Below, piece after piece: positions 22,111 through 32,800 of a stretch of DNA of 45,744 nt. Under the pieces are notes generated by a model. The model was not told the origin of the DNA, did not search any database, and saw only the letters and a program-made list of their open reading frames with translations. Source of the stretch: Rhizophagus sp. LPA8_4_AMF (taxonomy: Eukaryota; Glomeromycota; Glomeromycetes; Glomerales; Glomeraceae); contig JADRCO010000173.1 of assembly GCA_021464525.1 (NCBI GenBank), forward strand, positions 1-45,744, read 5' to 3'. The translations under genes and the position numbers were made by a program. The number at the start of each line of letters is the position of its first letter. The stretch's first letter is position 1.

Positions 22111-23114
22111 GGACAATATGGCACATGATTCATAAATTAAAATTATATTAAAGCCACAGTATATCTAGCTTAGGTTCGATATTCGAAACTAAAATTCAAA
22201 TTGATTGTATTATAAGATGATATCATCAATGCTCAAGCTAGTTTTTTACAGAGTTGAGTTATAGCTCATTGTAAATAAAAGCCTTAAATCACGAAAATTT
22301 AGGGGATCTAAAATTTATAAAGTAAAATTGTGAAAATAAATATATAAAATCATCTTATTGAGCGGAAAATTAAATTTCCATTGCCGAAAAAAAAATGTGC
22401 ATAGCTGTACGAAATAAATTGGATCTTCAGAATATTTTGCCGGATCGTGGAATATTTGCATGAAAATAAAATATCAGGAAAAAGAATTAAAATTTCCAAC
22501 GAAAACTAAATCCTTATCATTTGTTAAAATGAAATATAAGGATTCAGCCGACAGATGAGCAAGTATAGGTGTACTGCTCGCAAAAAAACAATGATAATAA
22601 TAATTTTTCTCCCATTTACTTCTTAATCGTAGTTAGTTTCTTCCCAGCCATCATGATCGTATTCCTTAATTTCAACTATATCGAAATTGATAATTCGGAT
22701 TCCAAGAATATTCTTTTTTATTCTTCAGCTATAATATGACATCGATCAATCGTTCAAAGCGGTTAACAATACCGTGTTCTAGTTTATATAAAAAAATTCT
22801 TTGCCAAATAACCCAATACCCTTATTCTAATGTAAAAGGCTTGAACACGTAACATAAATTCTTAACTTTACCATCACCAAATTTTCAAGAAGACCGGGGA
22901 CCATCCCTGGTCAAAATTGTAAAGACGTCTTTAAAGTTAACGTAAAATGTCCAAATTTTTGTCCATTAACGGTTAATTTACAAGCACATCCATTGGACGA
23001 TACAATCATGTTCATAGACAATAATTGGACGAAACCGTTTCGTATAACGGAATTTTAAGGAACTGTCCGAACTGTCCATGAACGTCCATGATATAATTTT
23101 TTTAATACACATTA
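22111..23114. other. Intergenic with local hairpins
   Basis: GACCGGGGACCATCCCTGGTC-type complementarity at about 22892-22912 and repeated GTCCA/TGGAC motifs around 22940-23095 suggest an eroded inverted-repeat element. No gene was supported. Confidence 0.35.
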
Positions 23115-23642
23115 GCCCTGTTCATTTCCGGTCTGTCACAATTTTCGGTCGGATTTAAGTTTATTTTGATTGGGCTGATCAGTCTGTACAACGCAACCAT
23201 TTTCTGAACTTTTAGCCCAATATTTTTTGGTTTTTTTTGTCGAACGCCAAAAAATAACCAACCAAAATTAGATACTTTCTTGAGTCGTCATCTTTTCACG
23301 TGTTAAACCATTTTTACGCATTTTTTTCAATTGTGTCTTCTCAACAAATTCAAAAAGTCCGAAGTTCTAAAGTAAAAATTACAGACATATCTTCCCGTTC
23401 ATCGTCTGAATCTGTATTGTCTTCGTCTAACTCTAATAATATGGTTTCAATAAGTTTTTCTTCTATCACTTACTGTAATTCTTTGCGTTTACGTGACATT
23501 TAAGAAATAAATTATATATCAATATAAGAAGTTCGAACTAAATTTTTAATCAATTTGCGATCGAAAATAAAAAATTTTATTGGGTAATTTTTGTACAACA
23601 AAATCCGACCGAAAAATACGACCGACCGGAAATGAACAAAGC
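23115..23642 (-). mobile_element. Harbinger/PIF- or mariner-like element with a transposase-like scrap
   Basis: Inverted ends: GCCCTGTTCATTTCCGGTC on the left, GACCGGAAATGAACAAAGC on the right, with TA immediately outside both. It is 528 bp. On the minus strand from about 23499 a frame reads MSRKRKELQ, a stop, then an acidic helical stretch (VIEEKLIETILLELDEDN, SDDEREDMSVIFTLELRTF). This looks like the N-terminus of a DNA-transposon protein, so the element is an internal-deletion derivative of an autonomous copy. The superfamily is uncertain: the ends recall PIF/Harbinger, while a TA duplication would also suit mariner. Confidence 0.6.
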
Positions 23643-24200
23643 TATTCAACCCATTCAACTTAAATAAGTCAAAAAACATATGTTTTGAATTAAAAACTTG
23701 AATAAAGTAGTGGTTATAATCGCGAAAAAATATTATTTAGGGACCCGGGTACAGTTCTTAAGGTGCGAAGAAATTAATTGGTTAATTAATTAATGAATAT
23801 TTATTATTAAAAGATCCTTAAGGTAAGCAAAAAAAAAATTAATTTGATATATAAGTAAATCAAATTAAATTTTATATTAACATTAACATAAACGGGCGTC
23901 ATATTACCCAATCCTAACAGTTTATAAACGTATAAAATATACGGTTAAACTTACGGGGGTCCGTCAGTTAATGGTTTATTGACATAATGTCCAATAATAG
24001 TCGCCGGACTCATTGGAAATTTAGTGATGATCTAAAATTCCACATTCACAAAGACTTTAATGTGCCTGATGGATGGTCACACAAACTAACTAACAATTAG
24101 CGGGCCAAAGGTATTATTTTTAGCTTAAACTCATTTTCTTATCCGATTTATACCATGAATTTAAGTGAAGCAACGAAAGTCATTGAAAATGCATATAGTA
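23643..24200. other. 3' flank of BED-SLR gene 2 (distal part)
   Basis: About 24145-24200 aligns with the 3' flank of BED-SLR gene 1 (13928-13980). The remainder is AT-rich with no gene. Confidence 0.45.
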
Positions 24201-24470
24201 GCCCTGTTCAATTCTAGATAGGATTGTTCGGATCGGAAAAAAAATTAACCAATCTAACCGCAGTTACAATTGAGCACAATTTGTACAGCTCGATCGGATC
24301 ATATCATAAACAATAAATATGGTTGGTCGCTGGCACGCGTCACGTTAGTTTATCAAAATCGATCTGAGGTGAACACCTATTTTCGTAGATTGGTTTGACT
24401 GACCGCTGATCGTTTTTTTAACCAATAATTTAGAGGCACATTTTGCGATCAATCTAGAATTGAACAGGGC
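24201..24470. mobile_element. 270-bp MITE related to the 23115 element
   Basis: Inverted ends: GCCCTGTTCAATTCTAGAT on the left and ATCTAGAATTGAACAGGGC on the right, matching perfectly over the outer 18 bases. TAGTA flanks both sides (24196-24200 and 24471-24475), so the target duplication is TA or up to 5 bp. No coding sequence. It interrupts the duplicated 3' flank of BED-SLR gene 2, and the corresponding place in gene 1 is empty. Confidence 0.8.
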
Positions 24471-24909
24471 TAGTATAGTGTATGATAAACCATTGTATGA
24501 AAATTGTGGTTTTTGAAATAAATTTATTACTTAAACTATATAGTGACGTAAGAAATAAGAAGTCTATATTTGTCAATATATAATTAATAATACAATCAGA
24601 AATCAGTCGACAAGTATCTAACATGAGTAAAAGTGTTTTCTGTGAATTTATATATTTTCAACTGGGTTCGTGTTTAAAACTTCTTTTTTCAAAAAAAGAT
24701 ATGTGAGAATTACTCAAGTAATACGATATTTTCTATCTTGATAATTCTTCAGTTTATCCAAGATTATTAATAAATAATATTTCTCCTCATAAATTTTTGT
24801 TTACATTTTTCAAAATTATATCTTAAAGTAATATTGACATAATCCTGTGCTTTAAAAATAATTGTTATTGGTCCTATTCCATGTTGCTGCTCTTTCAAAT
24901 ATTTTATTT
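24471..24909 (-). pseudogene. Detached out-of-frame Sel1-like repeat tail of gene 2, and 3' flank
   Basis: Read on the minus strand just past the stop of BED-SLR gene 2, in the neighbouring frame, 24840-24945 gives FFNQRGTQTEKIKIKYLK and then EQQHGIGPI, both decayed Sel1-like repeat cores (compare CYQHGIGTEKNEIKA). This shows the array was once longer and was cut off by a frame change. Below 24560 the sequence is the flank shared with gene 1. Confidence 0.6.
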
Positions 24910-26172
24910 TTATTTTTTCAGTTTGAGTTCCACGCTGATTAAAAAAACCTTGGCATAAAATGACCTTTTTCGGCCAGAAACTTTCTGATACAATTCATAT
25001 GCTTTAAAATAATCTTTTTCGGTTCCTATACCGTAATAATAGCAATCTCCGAGCTTATACATTGAATCAAGATGTCCTTTATCGGACGCCTTTTTGTATA
25101 ATTCAAGTGCCTTACTCTCATTTGTTTCTGTTCCTATACCGAATAAATAGCAATTTCCAAGCTTATACATTGAATCAAGATGTCCTTTATCAGACGCCAT
25201 TTTGTATAATTCAAATGCCATAATCTTATTCGCTTCTGTTCCTATACCATAATGATAACAAAATCCAAGTATATTCATTGAATCAAGATGTTCTTTATCA
25301 GCTGCTTTTTTATACAATTCAAATGCTTTAATTACACTCTCTTCGGTTCCTGTACCAAAAAGATAGCAAAATCCAAGCTGATATATTGAATCAAGATGTT
25401 CTTTATCAGCTGCTTCTTTATATAATTCAAATGCTTTAATTTTATTGTACTCAATTCCTATCCCATAATAATAACATTTCCCAAGATTATATATTGAAAT
25501 AATGTGACCCTTTTCTGCTGCTTTTTCATATAATTTAAATGCTTCATTATCATCTTTTTCAATTCCTATTCCATTTTCGTAACATTTTCCAAGGTTATAT
25601 GCTGAAACAACGTGACCCATGTCAGCAGAGGCTTTGTATAGTTCGAAAGCTTTAATTTCATTCTTTTCAGTCCCTATTCCATGTTGATAACAATATCCAA
25701 GCTGATATATTGAATCAACATCACCTTTTTCAGCTTCTGCTTCATATAACTCGAATGCTTTAATTTCATTTTTTTCAGTTTCAATTCCGTGTTGGTAACA
25801 ATATCCAAGATGACGTAATCCTGAAAAATTATTATCACTATTATCATTTATTTGCGGTTTTACTTTTCCATGTTGTAATTTGACGGATGAAGATAACACT
25901 TTGGATAATAGAAATTCGAGAGAATTTTGCTCTTCTTCGTTCAAATGGTTACTAAAGTTGTTAATGATTACTGTAGTATTTTGTTGAATAGATTGTGAGC
26001 CTGTATTATTCGGTGGTTGACACTTTATTTTGTTAAGATGGTCTTGCATGCGTTCAGGAATAGCTCGTTTAAATTCTTTGAAACAATATTTACATCGTAC
26101 ATGAGGATGTGAGCTATTTTTATTATTAATTATTAGAAAATGCTCCCAAACGGGTCCCTTTTTTCTTACCAT
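24910..26172 (-). CDS. BED-type zinc finger / Sel1-like repeat protein 2, frameshifted C-terminus
   Basis: Intronless, 420 residues. I start at the ATG at 26172 (MVRKKGPVW) because it matches its paralogue; an in-frame hydrophobic extension to 26319 is AT-rich upstream sequence. The BED finger is at residues 6-51 (GPVWEHF; C27-x2-C30; H45-x5-C51). A linker with the same EEEQ.SLEFLLSKVL helix follows, then seven full Sel1-like repeats and the start of an eighth. The last residues (VSGRKRSFYAKVF...) are out of frame: one frame over, the sequence reads AEKGHF, the normal end of a repeat unit, then another repeat core. A single-base indel near 24960 therefore ended the array early. The first three repeats are collinear with those of gene 1. 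The role is presumably as a DNA-binding scaffold; no catalytic domain is present. Confidence 0.85.
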   Translation of the reverse strand: MVRKKGPVWEHFLIINNKNSSHPHVRCKYCFKEFKRAIPERMQDHLNKIKCQPPNNTGSQSIQQNTTVIINNFSNHLNEEEQNSLEFLLSKVLSSSVKLQHGKVKPQINDNSDNNFSGLRHLGYCYQHGIETEKNEIKAFELYEAEAEKGDVDSIYQLGYCYQHGIGTEKNEIKAFELYKASADMGHVVSAYNLGKCYENGIGIEKDDNEAFKLYEKAAEKGHIISIYNLGKCYYYGIGIEYNKIKAFELYKEAADKEHLDSIYQLGFCYLFGTGTEESVIKAFELYKKAADKEHLDSMNILGFCYHYGIGTEANKIMAFELYKMASDKGHLDSMYKLGNCYLFGIGTETNESKALELYKKASDKGHLDSMYKLGDCYYYGIGTEKDYFKAYELYQKVSGRKRSFYAKVFLISVELKLKK

Positions 26173-26370
26173 TTGATATAGTTTATTATCTTTAATTATA
26201 TAAAAGAAATGTGTAAAAACATTCATTGAAATATGTATGAAGTAATTATATATATATACAATAATAAATTGGCTGAATTCTACTAGGATCAAAAAGGAAA
26301 TGGTAATCACTGCAGCCACTGAATATTACACATTGTTAATTATCATGTTAATTATCATCACGTTGATCAC
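26173..26370 (-). promoter_or_regulatory. Upstream region of BED-SLR gene 2
   Basis: It contains CATTTGATATAGTTTATT next to the ATG (shared with gene 1), then GCTGAATTCTACTAGGATC at 26271, and two GTTAATTATC motifs near 26333-26355. The latter two are shared with the orphan copy at 17796-17900. Confidence 0.45.
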
Positions 26371-27244
26371 ATTTTGGTAGAATATGCACGCAATGTAATA
26401 CCTAATAAATATCGGCCGATTAAAGATGGCCAAGGTGTCTCAAAAATCTCAAATTATCCAGAAGTGAAATTTCGGTCACGTATTCTCAAAAGCTCAAAAC
26501 GAATTTTTTAATAAAATTAATAAAATACGACTAACATAGTTCTTGGGCCAGCCTCTTGACTCATGAAAATCTAGCAGGCGGCTACCTCTTAGAGGGAGTT
26601 ATGTAATTTTGTAGATAGTATTTATGAAGCAATTATCGCATATATATATACTTATCATGTAAATTGCAACGAAATGTCTTAGTGGATGGCCAGAAATGAC
26701 GTAATTTAAATTTTGGGATTTTTAACCCCTCCCCCTATGTCATCATCCATTTTAGGAAATGCAAAATTAAAACATAATTTTGGTCAGAATTATATTAACT
26801 ACAAGTGTCTAAAATGGAAAATGTGTAACATCATCATGGTCTTATGTTAAATAATTAAATAAATACGACTTACATAAAACTAGTGTACGAGTAAAAAAAT
26901 AAAAATTTGGTACAATTTGCAGCAAAAAAATAATATTATTAGCCGATTAATTAATCGGATAAGGCCTTTACGCCTTTGGCTATATTGCCGTTTCAAAATG
27001 ACCGAAATTGATCACGTAAGATGATGACAAAAAAAAAAATAATTTCATAAAATATGAGAAAAAATACATGTAACGTATGTAATAAAATACAAGATCATAG
27101 AAGACATTTTTTTTAAGCTAAAAAGCTTATTACGCTCTCAAAAGGTTGATAAAATATTACGTGATTTTCTTTTAACCTTTAATAAGATTTTTAGCACAAA
27201 AAAAAGATTTTCTATGATCCTGTTGGGTTACATTACACATAATA
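26371..27244. other. Intergenic, nothing firm
   Basis: An ATTTTGGTCAGAATTAT half-palindrome occurs near 26778, and a GATCACGTAAGATGATGAC block near 27010. No gene was recognised. Confidence 0.35.
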
Positions 27245-28308
27245 TTGTGGGCGAAACCAAAATTCCAAAGTCAAAATGTTTCGTCTTTCAAATGGTAAAT
27301 CCGAAACCTTTTCGAAAAGTTGATACCGAGGTGAAATTGCCAAAACTCTCTGATATTGGCGAAACCTTCCGAAACCTCTTGGATCATGTGATATAATAAG
27401 TTAACTAATCCTTAAGTTAGTCACGTGATGCCGATCATTTTGTGATAAAGATAACATGTAAAATTTTTGATGAAAAATTATTCTTGTATTTGTATCGATG
27501 CTCCAAATATGACTTCATATGAGAGATAACTTTATTAAATATTATCAAGTTCTCTTGGCATAAGCCAATGTTTTGAAAATTTTATTGTTTTTATTCTACT
27601 TTGTCAAACGTGCAAATCATAACCATCTATATCCGATCGAATACCCTTAAAAAAATTTTAAGACTATATATATGAATAAGATATGGTGGCTATCACCTAT
27701 AAATGACAATAATATGGTGTAACTTCAAACTTTTATAAATCATAAACTAAATAATAAAAAGAATAAATTAAACCGATAAAATGATAGAGCAACACATACT
27801 ACACATTTCTATCGGTTTAATTCATAAAATTTAATAAGAATTTTAAATAATATTATGTATCAAAAATTGATAATTTTAATAAGTGGTAATATTAAAAATA
27901 TGAAATTTCGGACTAGTTTCCATGGAATTTTTATGAATTTTACAAAAATTCCATGAAAATCCATAAAAATTCCATGGAATATAACAAAAAAAAAAATTTG
28001 CCGCTTACGCGGCAATTATTATACTTTGATAATGTACTATAAAACCAAGTTACACAATATAAATAAATAAAATTCCAAATTTCGGACTATTGTCGATTAT
28101 AGATGATAGCCACCATAGCACTTTATAAATTTAAATTTAATAAAGACATAATAAAGGTTTATAAAACATATACAATTTGTTTTAATTAAATAATTTAGCC
28201 AATAAGAAGTTTTGATAGGTTTCGTCAATTTCGATATGTTTCGTCAGTATTGGCATGTTTCGGAAATCAGAATCAACCCCTGGCGAAACTCATAGGTCTC
28301 GCCCACAA
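27245..28308. mobile_element. 1.06-kb inverted-repeat element with CGAAACC subterminal motifs
   Basis: The left end TTGTGGGCGAAACC and the right end ...GGTCTCGCCCACAA are inverted. Inner GTTTCGTC/CGAAACC motifs repeat several times on both sides. Outside, CACATAATA (left) and CACTAATTA (right) agree at 6 of 9 positions, a possible decayed 9-bp duplication. The 60-codon frame at 27214 lies within the left end and is not a gene. A second element (27684-28115) is nested inside. Confidence 0.55.
27684..28115. mobile_element. Nested TGGTGGCTATCA element, TA flanks
   Basis: The ends TGGTGGCTATCACCTATAAA and ...TTATAGATGATAGCCACCA are inverted, and TA lies directly outside both. It is 432 bp, mariner-like by target. 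The interior has two further hairpins: AATTAAACCGATA opposite CTATCGGTTTAATT (27767-27822), and TTGCCGCTTACGCGGCAA (about 28001-28018). Confidence 0.6.
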
Positions 28309-29026
28309 CACTAATTACACACTACATATGTTTTTTCTTGTGTATCTTTTTTAGTCACCGCCTAACGACCTAACATGATTGACATCAATTTCAACTACTT
28401 TTGAAAATGACAATAATGAGTTTTAACTGTTTAAAGTCAGTTCGACGGTTCCAACCTCCAAATTAAATATAAGAAATTTTATATTCTGAATTTCTGATTA
28501 TTGGGCGAAAGCAAAGTTGAAAGTTTACCGTTTCACCGAGATATTATCATCAATAAATTTTTGATACTTTAAAATGCGACTGCAACTTTTTCTTTTATAT
28601 ATCATTTTACAAAATTGAAAATTATTTGACGTACAATATCCTTGAAAATAACAAAATAGTCAAATTAAAAGAACTGTCAACTGTCAACTTGAAATGTTGG
28701 AAATTATTGCTAGAATAATTTCTGTTTAATAAAGCACAAGAAATGGTAAACTCATTATTTTGTTAATTGATGATACATATAAATTTTTAACAATTTTAAG
28801 TTTGGCTCACATTGAATAAATTTTTCGAAATTTATAACGAAATTACTGTAGTTCCAGATAGTGAATGATTATGATTAACTTTTTTTTTTGATAAATTAAC
28901 TAGAATTTTAATATAACATAATTACTCTCGATATTTCTACAGTTGAAAAAGTTATTTTCTGTATGATGGAACATTTAAGATTTTAGTATGTGATGATATG
29001 TATAATGTGGGATTTTATGTTGCAAG
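28309..29026. other. Intergenic; partner of the 17990 repeat
   Basis: 28690-28990 is the second copy of the dispersed repeat described at 17990-18310. No coding sequence is visible. Confidence 0.4.
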
Positions 29027-29526
29027 TAGGGATGTCAAAAGTTCGGCTATAACTGATCATAACCAGTTTTACCGGTTCGATTATCGGTTCGAAGACCGAC
29101 CGGTTAACCGTCGGTTTTATATATAAAAAAACCGATCAAAAAACAGATCAGCTAATTGTAAAATGTTTAATATATTCGGGAAAAAAAATGATTTTTTTAT
29201 TGAGAATACTATAAAAATTTATAATTTTAGTGTTTTTATGCATAGTATTCTCACTTTTGAAATTATCGGCAAAACTTAATTTTACGCGTTGATCACGTGA
29301 TTTTTCGTTTCTCTGAAAAATCACAAAATCGGCGTTATTATTGTAAAAAAAATTATTTAAATCAAAAAACAAAATATAATTAATACTTTCTAGTATTATT
29401 TTATTCGTATTTGCAGTAGTTTTGTAATCGGTTTTACAGTTCAGTTTTTATCAGTCGGTTTTGCGGTTGGTTGAAAACTGCAGTTTTTAAACCGAAACCG
29501 AACTGAACCGACCGTTGGCATCCCTA
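29027..29526. mobile_element. Complete hAT-type MITE with 8-bp target duplication
   Basis: It starts TAGGGATGTCAAAAGTTCGG and ends ...ACCGTTGGCATCCCTA. GTTGCAAG flanks it exactly on both sides (29019-29026 and 29527-29534). Subterminal CGGTT/AACCG motifs are abundant. It is 500 bp with no transposase, and the perfect 8-bp duplication fits the hAT superfamily. The small minus-strand frames inside it are not genes. Confidence 0.9.
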
Positions 29527-29534
29527 GTTGCAAG

Positions 29535-29852
29535 CAAGCAATATTACCGCGATATCCTGCGATACTTCCAGGCCATCCTAGTTCAATTGTTTGTTTAACG
29601 TTCAGATTTTTGAAAGAATTGAACAAGAAAGGGTTGGAAAATTGGAAAATTATCAGTTTTCGTTAAAGATATCTGTTTAAACAAGGAAAAAAAAATGCGA
29701 TGAACGTTAAACTAGTAAATTTTTTATTGGAAACTTTAAAAATAAAAATTTATTTATAGGCAACTATATTATAAATACAAAAAAAAAGAAAAAGCTTATA
29801 TAAATTTTCCTAGTTAAATAAAGTATTCATTCAGAATTATAATAGGAAATTG
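29535..29852. other. 3' flank of the kinase-Sel1 gene
   Basis: AT-rich, about 320 bases, presumed 3' UTR and terminator zone. No feature was recognised. Confidence 0.4.
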
Positions 29853-32800
29853 TTATAGACTATTATTATCAAGCTTATTTTCATATTTAATGTATAATTC
29901 AAATGCTTTAATTTCATTCTTTTCAGTTCCTAATCCATGTTCATAACAATATCCGAGATCATATATTGAATAAAGATGGCCCTTTTCAGCTAATTCTTTA
30001 TATAATTCAAATGCTTTAATTTCATTTTTTTCAGTTCCAATTCCATATTGATAACATTCGGCAAGATTACTCATAGAAGTAACATGACCTTTTTCAGCTG
30101 CTTTTTCATATAATTTAAATGCTTTTATCCTATTTTTCAAAATCCCAATTCCATGCTGATAACAATATCCAAGATCATTAATTGAATCAATATGTCCTTC
30201 TCCAGCTGCTTTATTATATAATGTAATTGCTTCAATTTCATTTTTTTCAGTTCCTATACCATACAAATAGCATTCTCCAAGTTGATACATTGAATTAATA
30301 TTACCCTTCATAGCCGTTTCTTTATAAATTTCAAATGCTTTAACTTCATTTTTTTCGGTTCCTATTCCATAATTATAACATGTTGCAAGCTGTAATATTG
30401 CATCAATTTGACCTTTTTCTGCAATAGCTTTATATAACCCAAATGCTTTGACTTCATCTCTTTCAGCTCCAATTCCTTGTTGATAAAAGTGTGCAAGCTG
30501 GTACTTTGAATTAATATGCCTCTTTTCAACTGCCTTTTCATATAATTTGAATGCTTTAATATCATTTTTTTCAGTTCCTATACCATATTGGTAACAGTAT
30601 CCAAGATTATATATTGCATTAATTTGACCTCTTTCCGCTGCTGCTTCATATGATTCAAATGCTTTTACTTTATTTATTTTAGTTCCTGTTCCATAATCAT
30701 AACAATGTCCAAGGTTATTTATTGCATTAATATGACCTTTGTCAGCTGCTTTTTTATATAATTCAAATGCTCTAATTCCATTTTTCTCAGTTCCAATTTC
30801 ATGCAGATAACAAAATCCAAGTTGATATATTGAATCTAGGTGTCCTTTTTCAGCTGCATATTCAAATAATTTAAATGCCTTAGCTTTATTCATTTCAGTT
30901 CCAATTCCAGATTGATAACACTTTCCAAGATTATTTATTGAAGTAATATAACCTTTTTTAGCTGTTTTCTTATATAATTTAATTGCTTTATTTACATATT
31001 TTTTAGTTCCAAGTCCATATTGATAACAATATCCAAAAGGATATGTTGAAGAATGACTATCACCTTTATCAGCTACCTTCTTATATAATTCAAATGCTCT
31101 AATTTTATTAATTTCAGTACCTATTCCATATTGATAACATTCTCCAAGACTATTTATTGAAGCAATATGATCCCAATCAGCTGCTATTCTATATAAATCA
31201 AATGCTTTAGTTTCATTTTTTTCAGTTCCAATTCCATGCTGATAACAGTATCCAAACCGATATATGGAATCAACAAGTCCTTCTTTAGCTGATTTTTTAT
31301 ATGATTCAAATGCTTTAATTTCATTTATTTCAGTTCCTATTCCATATTGATAACAATATCCAATATGATATATTGAATCAATATTACCTTTATCAGTTCC
31401 TGCTTTATACAATTCAAATGCTTTAATTTCATTTATTTCAGTTCCTATTCCATATTGATAGCATTCTCCAAGATCATTTATTGCAAAAACATGCCCTTTT
31501 TCAGCTACCATTTTATATAATTCAAATGCTTTAACTTTATTTTTTTCAGTTCCAATTCCATATTGATAACAATATCCGAGAAGATATACTGAAACAATGT
31601 GACTTTCAATAGCCGCCTTATTATATAAGTTAAATGCTTTAATTTCATTTTTTCTAGTTCCTATACCATATTGATAACAATATCCGGTAAATTCTCTTGA
31701 AGTATTATAACCTTTATCAGCCGCCTCTTTACATAATTCAAATGCTTTAAATTTATTTTCTTCAATTCCTATTCCAAAACAATAACATATTCCAAGTTGA
31801 TATATTGATTTAATATGTCCATTTTCAGCCGCTTCTTTATATAATTGAAATGCTTTTAATTCATTTATTATAGTTCCTATACCATGTTGGTAACAAAACC
31901 CAGTATAATATCTTGAATCATCATCACCTTTATCAGCCGCCTCTTGATATAATTTAAATGCTTTACATTTATTTTCTTCAATACCTATTCCATAATAATA
32001 ACATATTCCAAGTTGATATATTGAACTAACATGACCTTTGTTAGCTGCTTTTTCATATAATTTTAATGCTTTAATTTTATTCTCTTCAGTTCCTATTCCA
32101 AATTGATAACAAAATCCAAGTTGATTTATTGAATCAAGATGTTCTTTTTCAGCTGCTTTTTCATATAATTCAAATGCTTTAAATTCATTCTTTACAATTC
32201 CTATTCCATAATGATAACATCTTCCAAGTTGATACGTTGATTTAATATGACCTTTTTCAGCTGCTTTATTATATAACTCAAGTGCTTTGTTTTCATTTTT
32301 TTCAGTTCCTATTCCATGTTGATAACAAAATCCAAGTTGATATATAGAATTAAAATGACCTTCTTCAGCTGATTTCTTGTATAATTCAAATGCTTTAATT
32401 TCATTTTTTTCAATCCCTACTCCATTACAATAGTATTTTCCAAGCTTATGTGTCGATTTAATATGTCCTTTTTCAGAAGCTTTCTTATATAATTCAAATG
32501 CTTTACTTTTATTTTTTTCAGTACCTATTCCATAATCATAACATATTCCAAATTGATATAATGCATTAATGTAACCTCTTTCGGATGACTCTTTATATAA
32601 TTCAAATGCATTAATTTCATTTTTTTCAGTTCCAATTTCATATTGATAAAAAATTGCCAAAAGAAAAATATTTTGAGGATTATTATCCTTATTAATTAAT
32701 AAATAATTGAATATTTCACATTCATTCTTATCATTTAATGTTATATATTCTTTAATAAATTTAATAAAATCTATTCGTTTATAAATTCCTTTTCGACTAA

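Noticed and set aside
22620-22770. Minus-strand piece NFDIVEIKEYDHDGWEETNYD
   Set aside because: Looks protein-like but is only about 30 codons, with no neighbouring exon or recognised domain.
26173-26319. 49-residue hydrophobic N-terminal extension of BED-SLR protein 2
   Set aside because: The paralogue starts at the equivalent of Met50, and the extension is AT-rich promoter sequence read through.
27214-27396. 60-codon plus-strand frame with readable sequence
   Set aside because: It lies on the left inverted end of the 27245-28308 element; the readable look comes from the CGAAACC subterminal repeats.
29856-32666. CRISPR-like regular repeat array
   Set aside because: The 108-bp periodicity is coding, each unit being one Sel1-like repeat in a continuous reading frame; there are no spacers.
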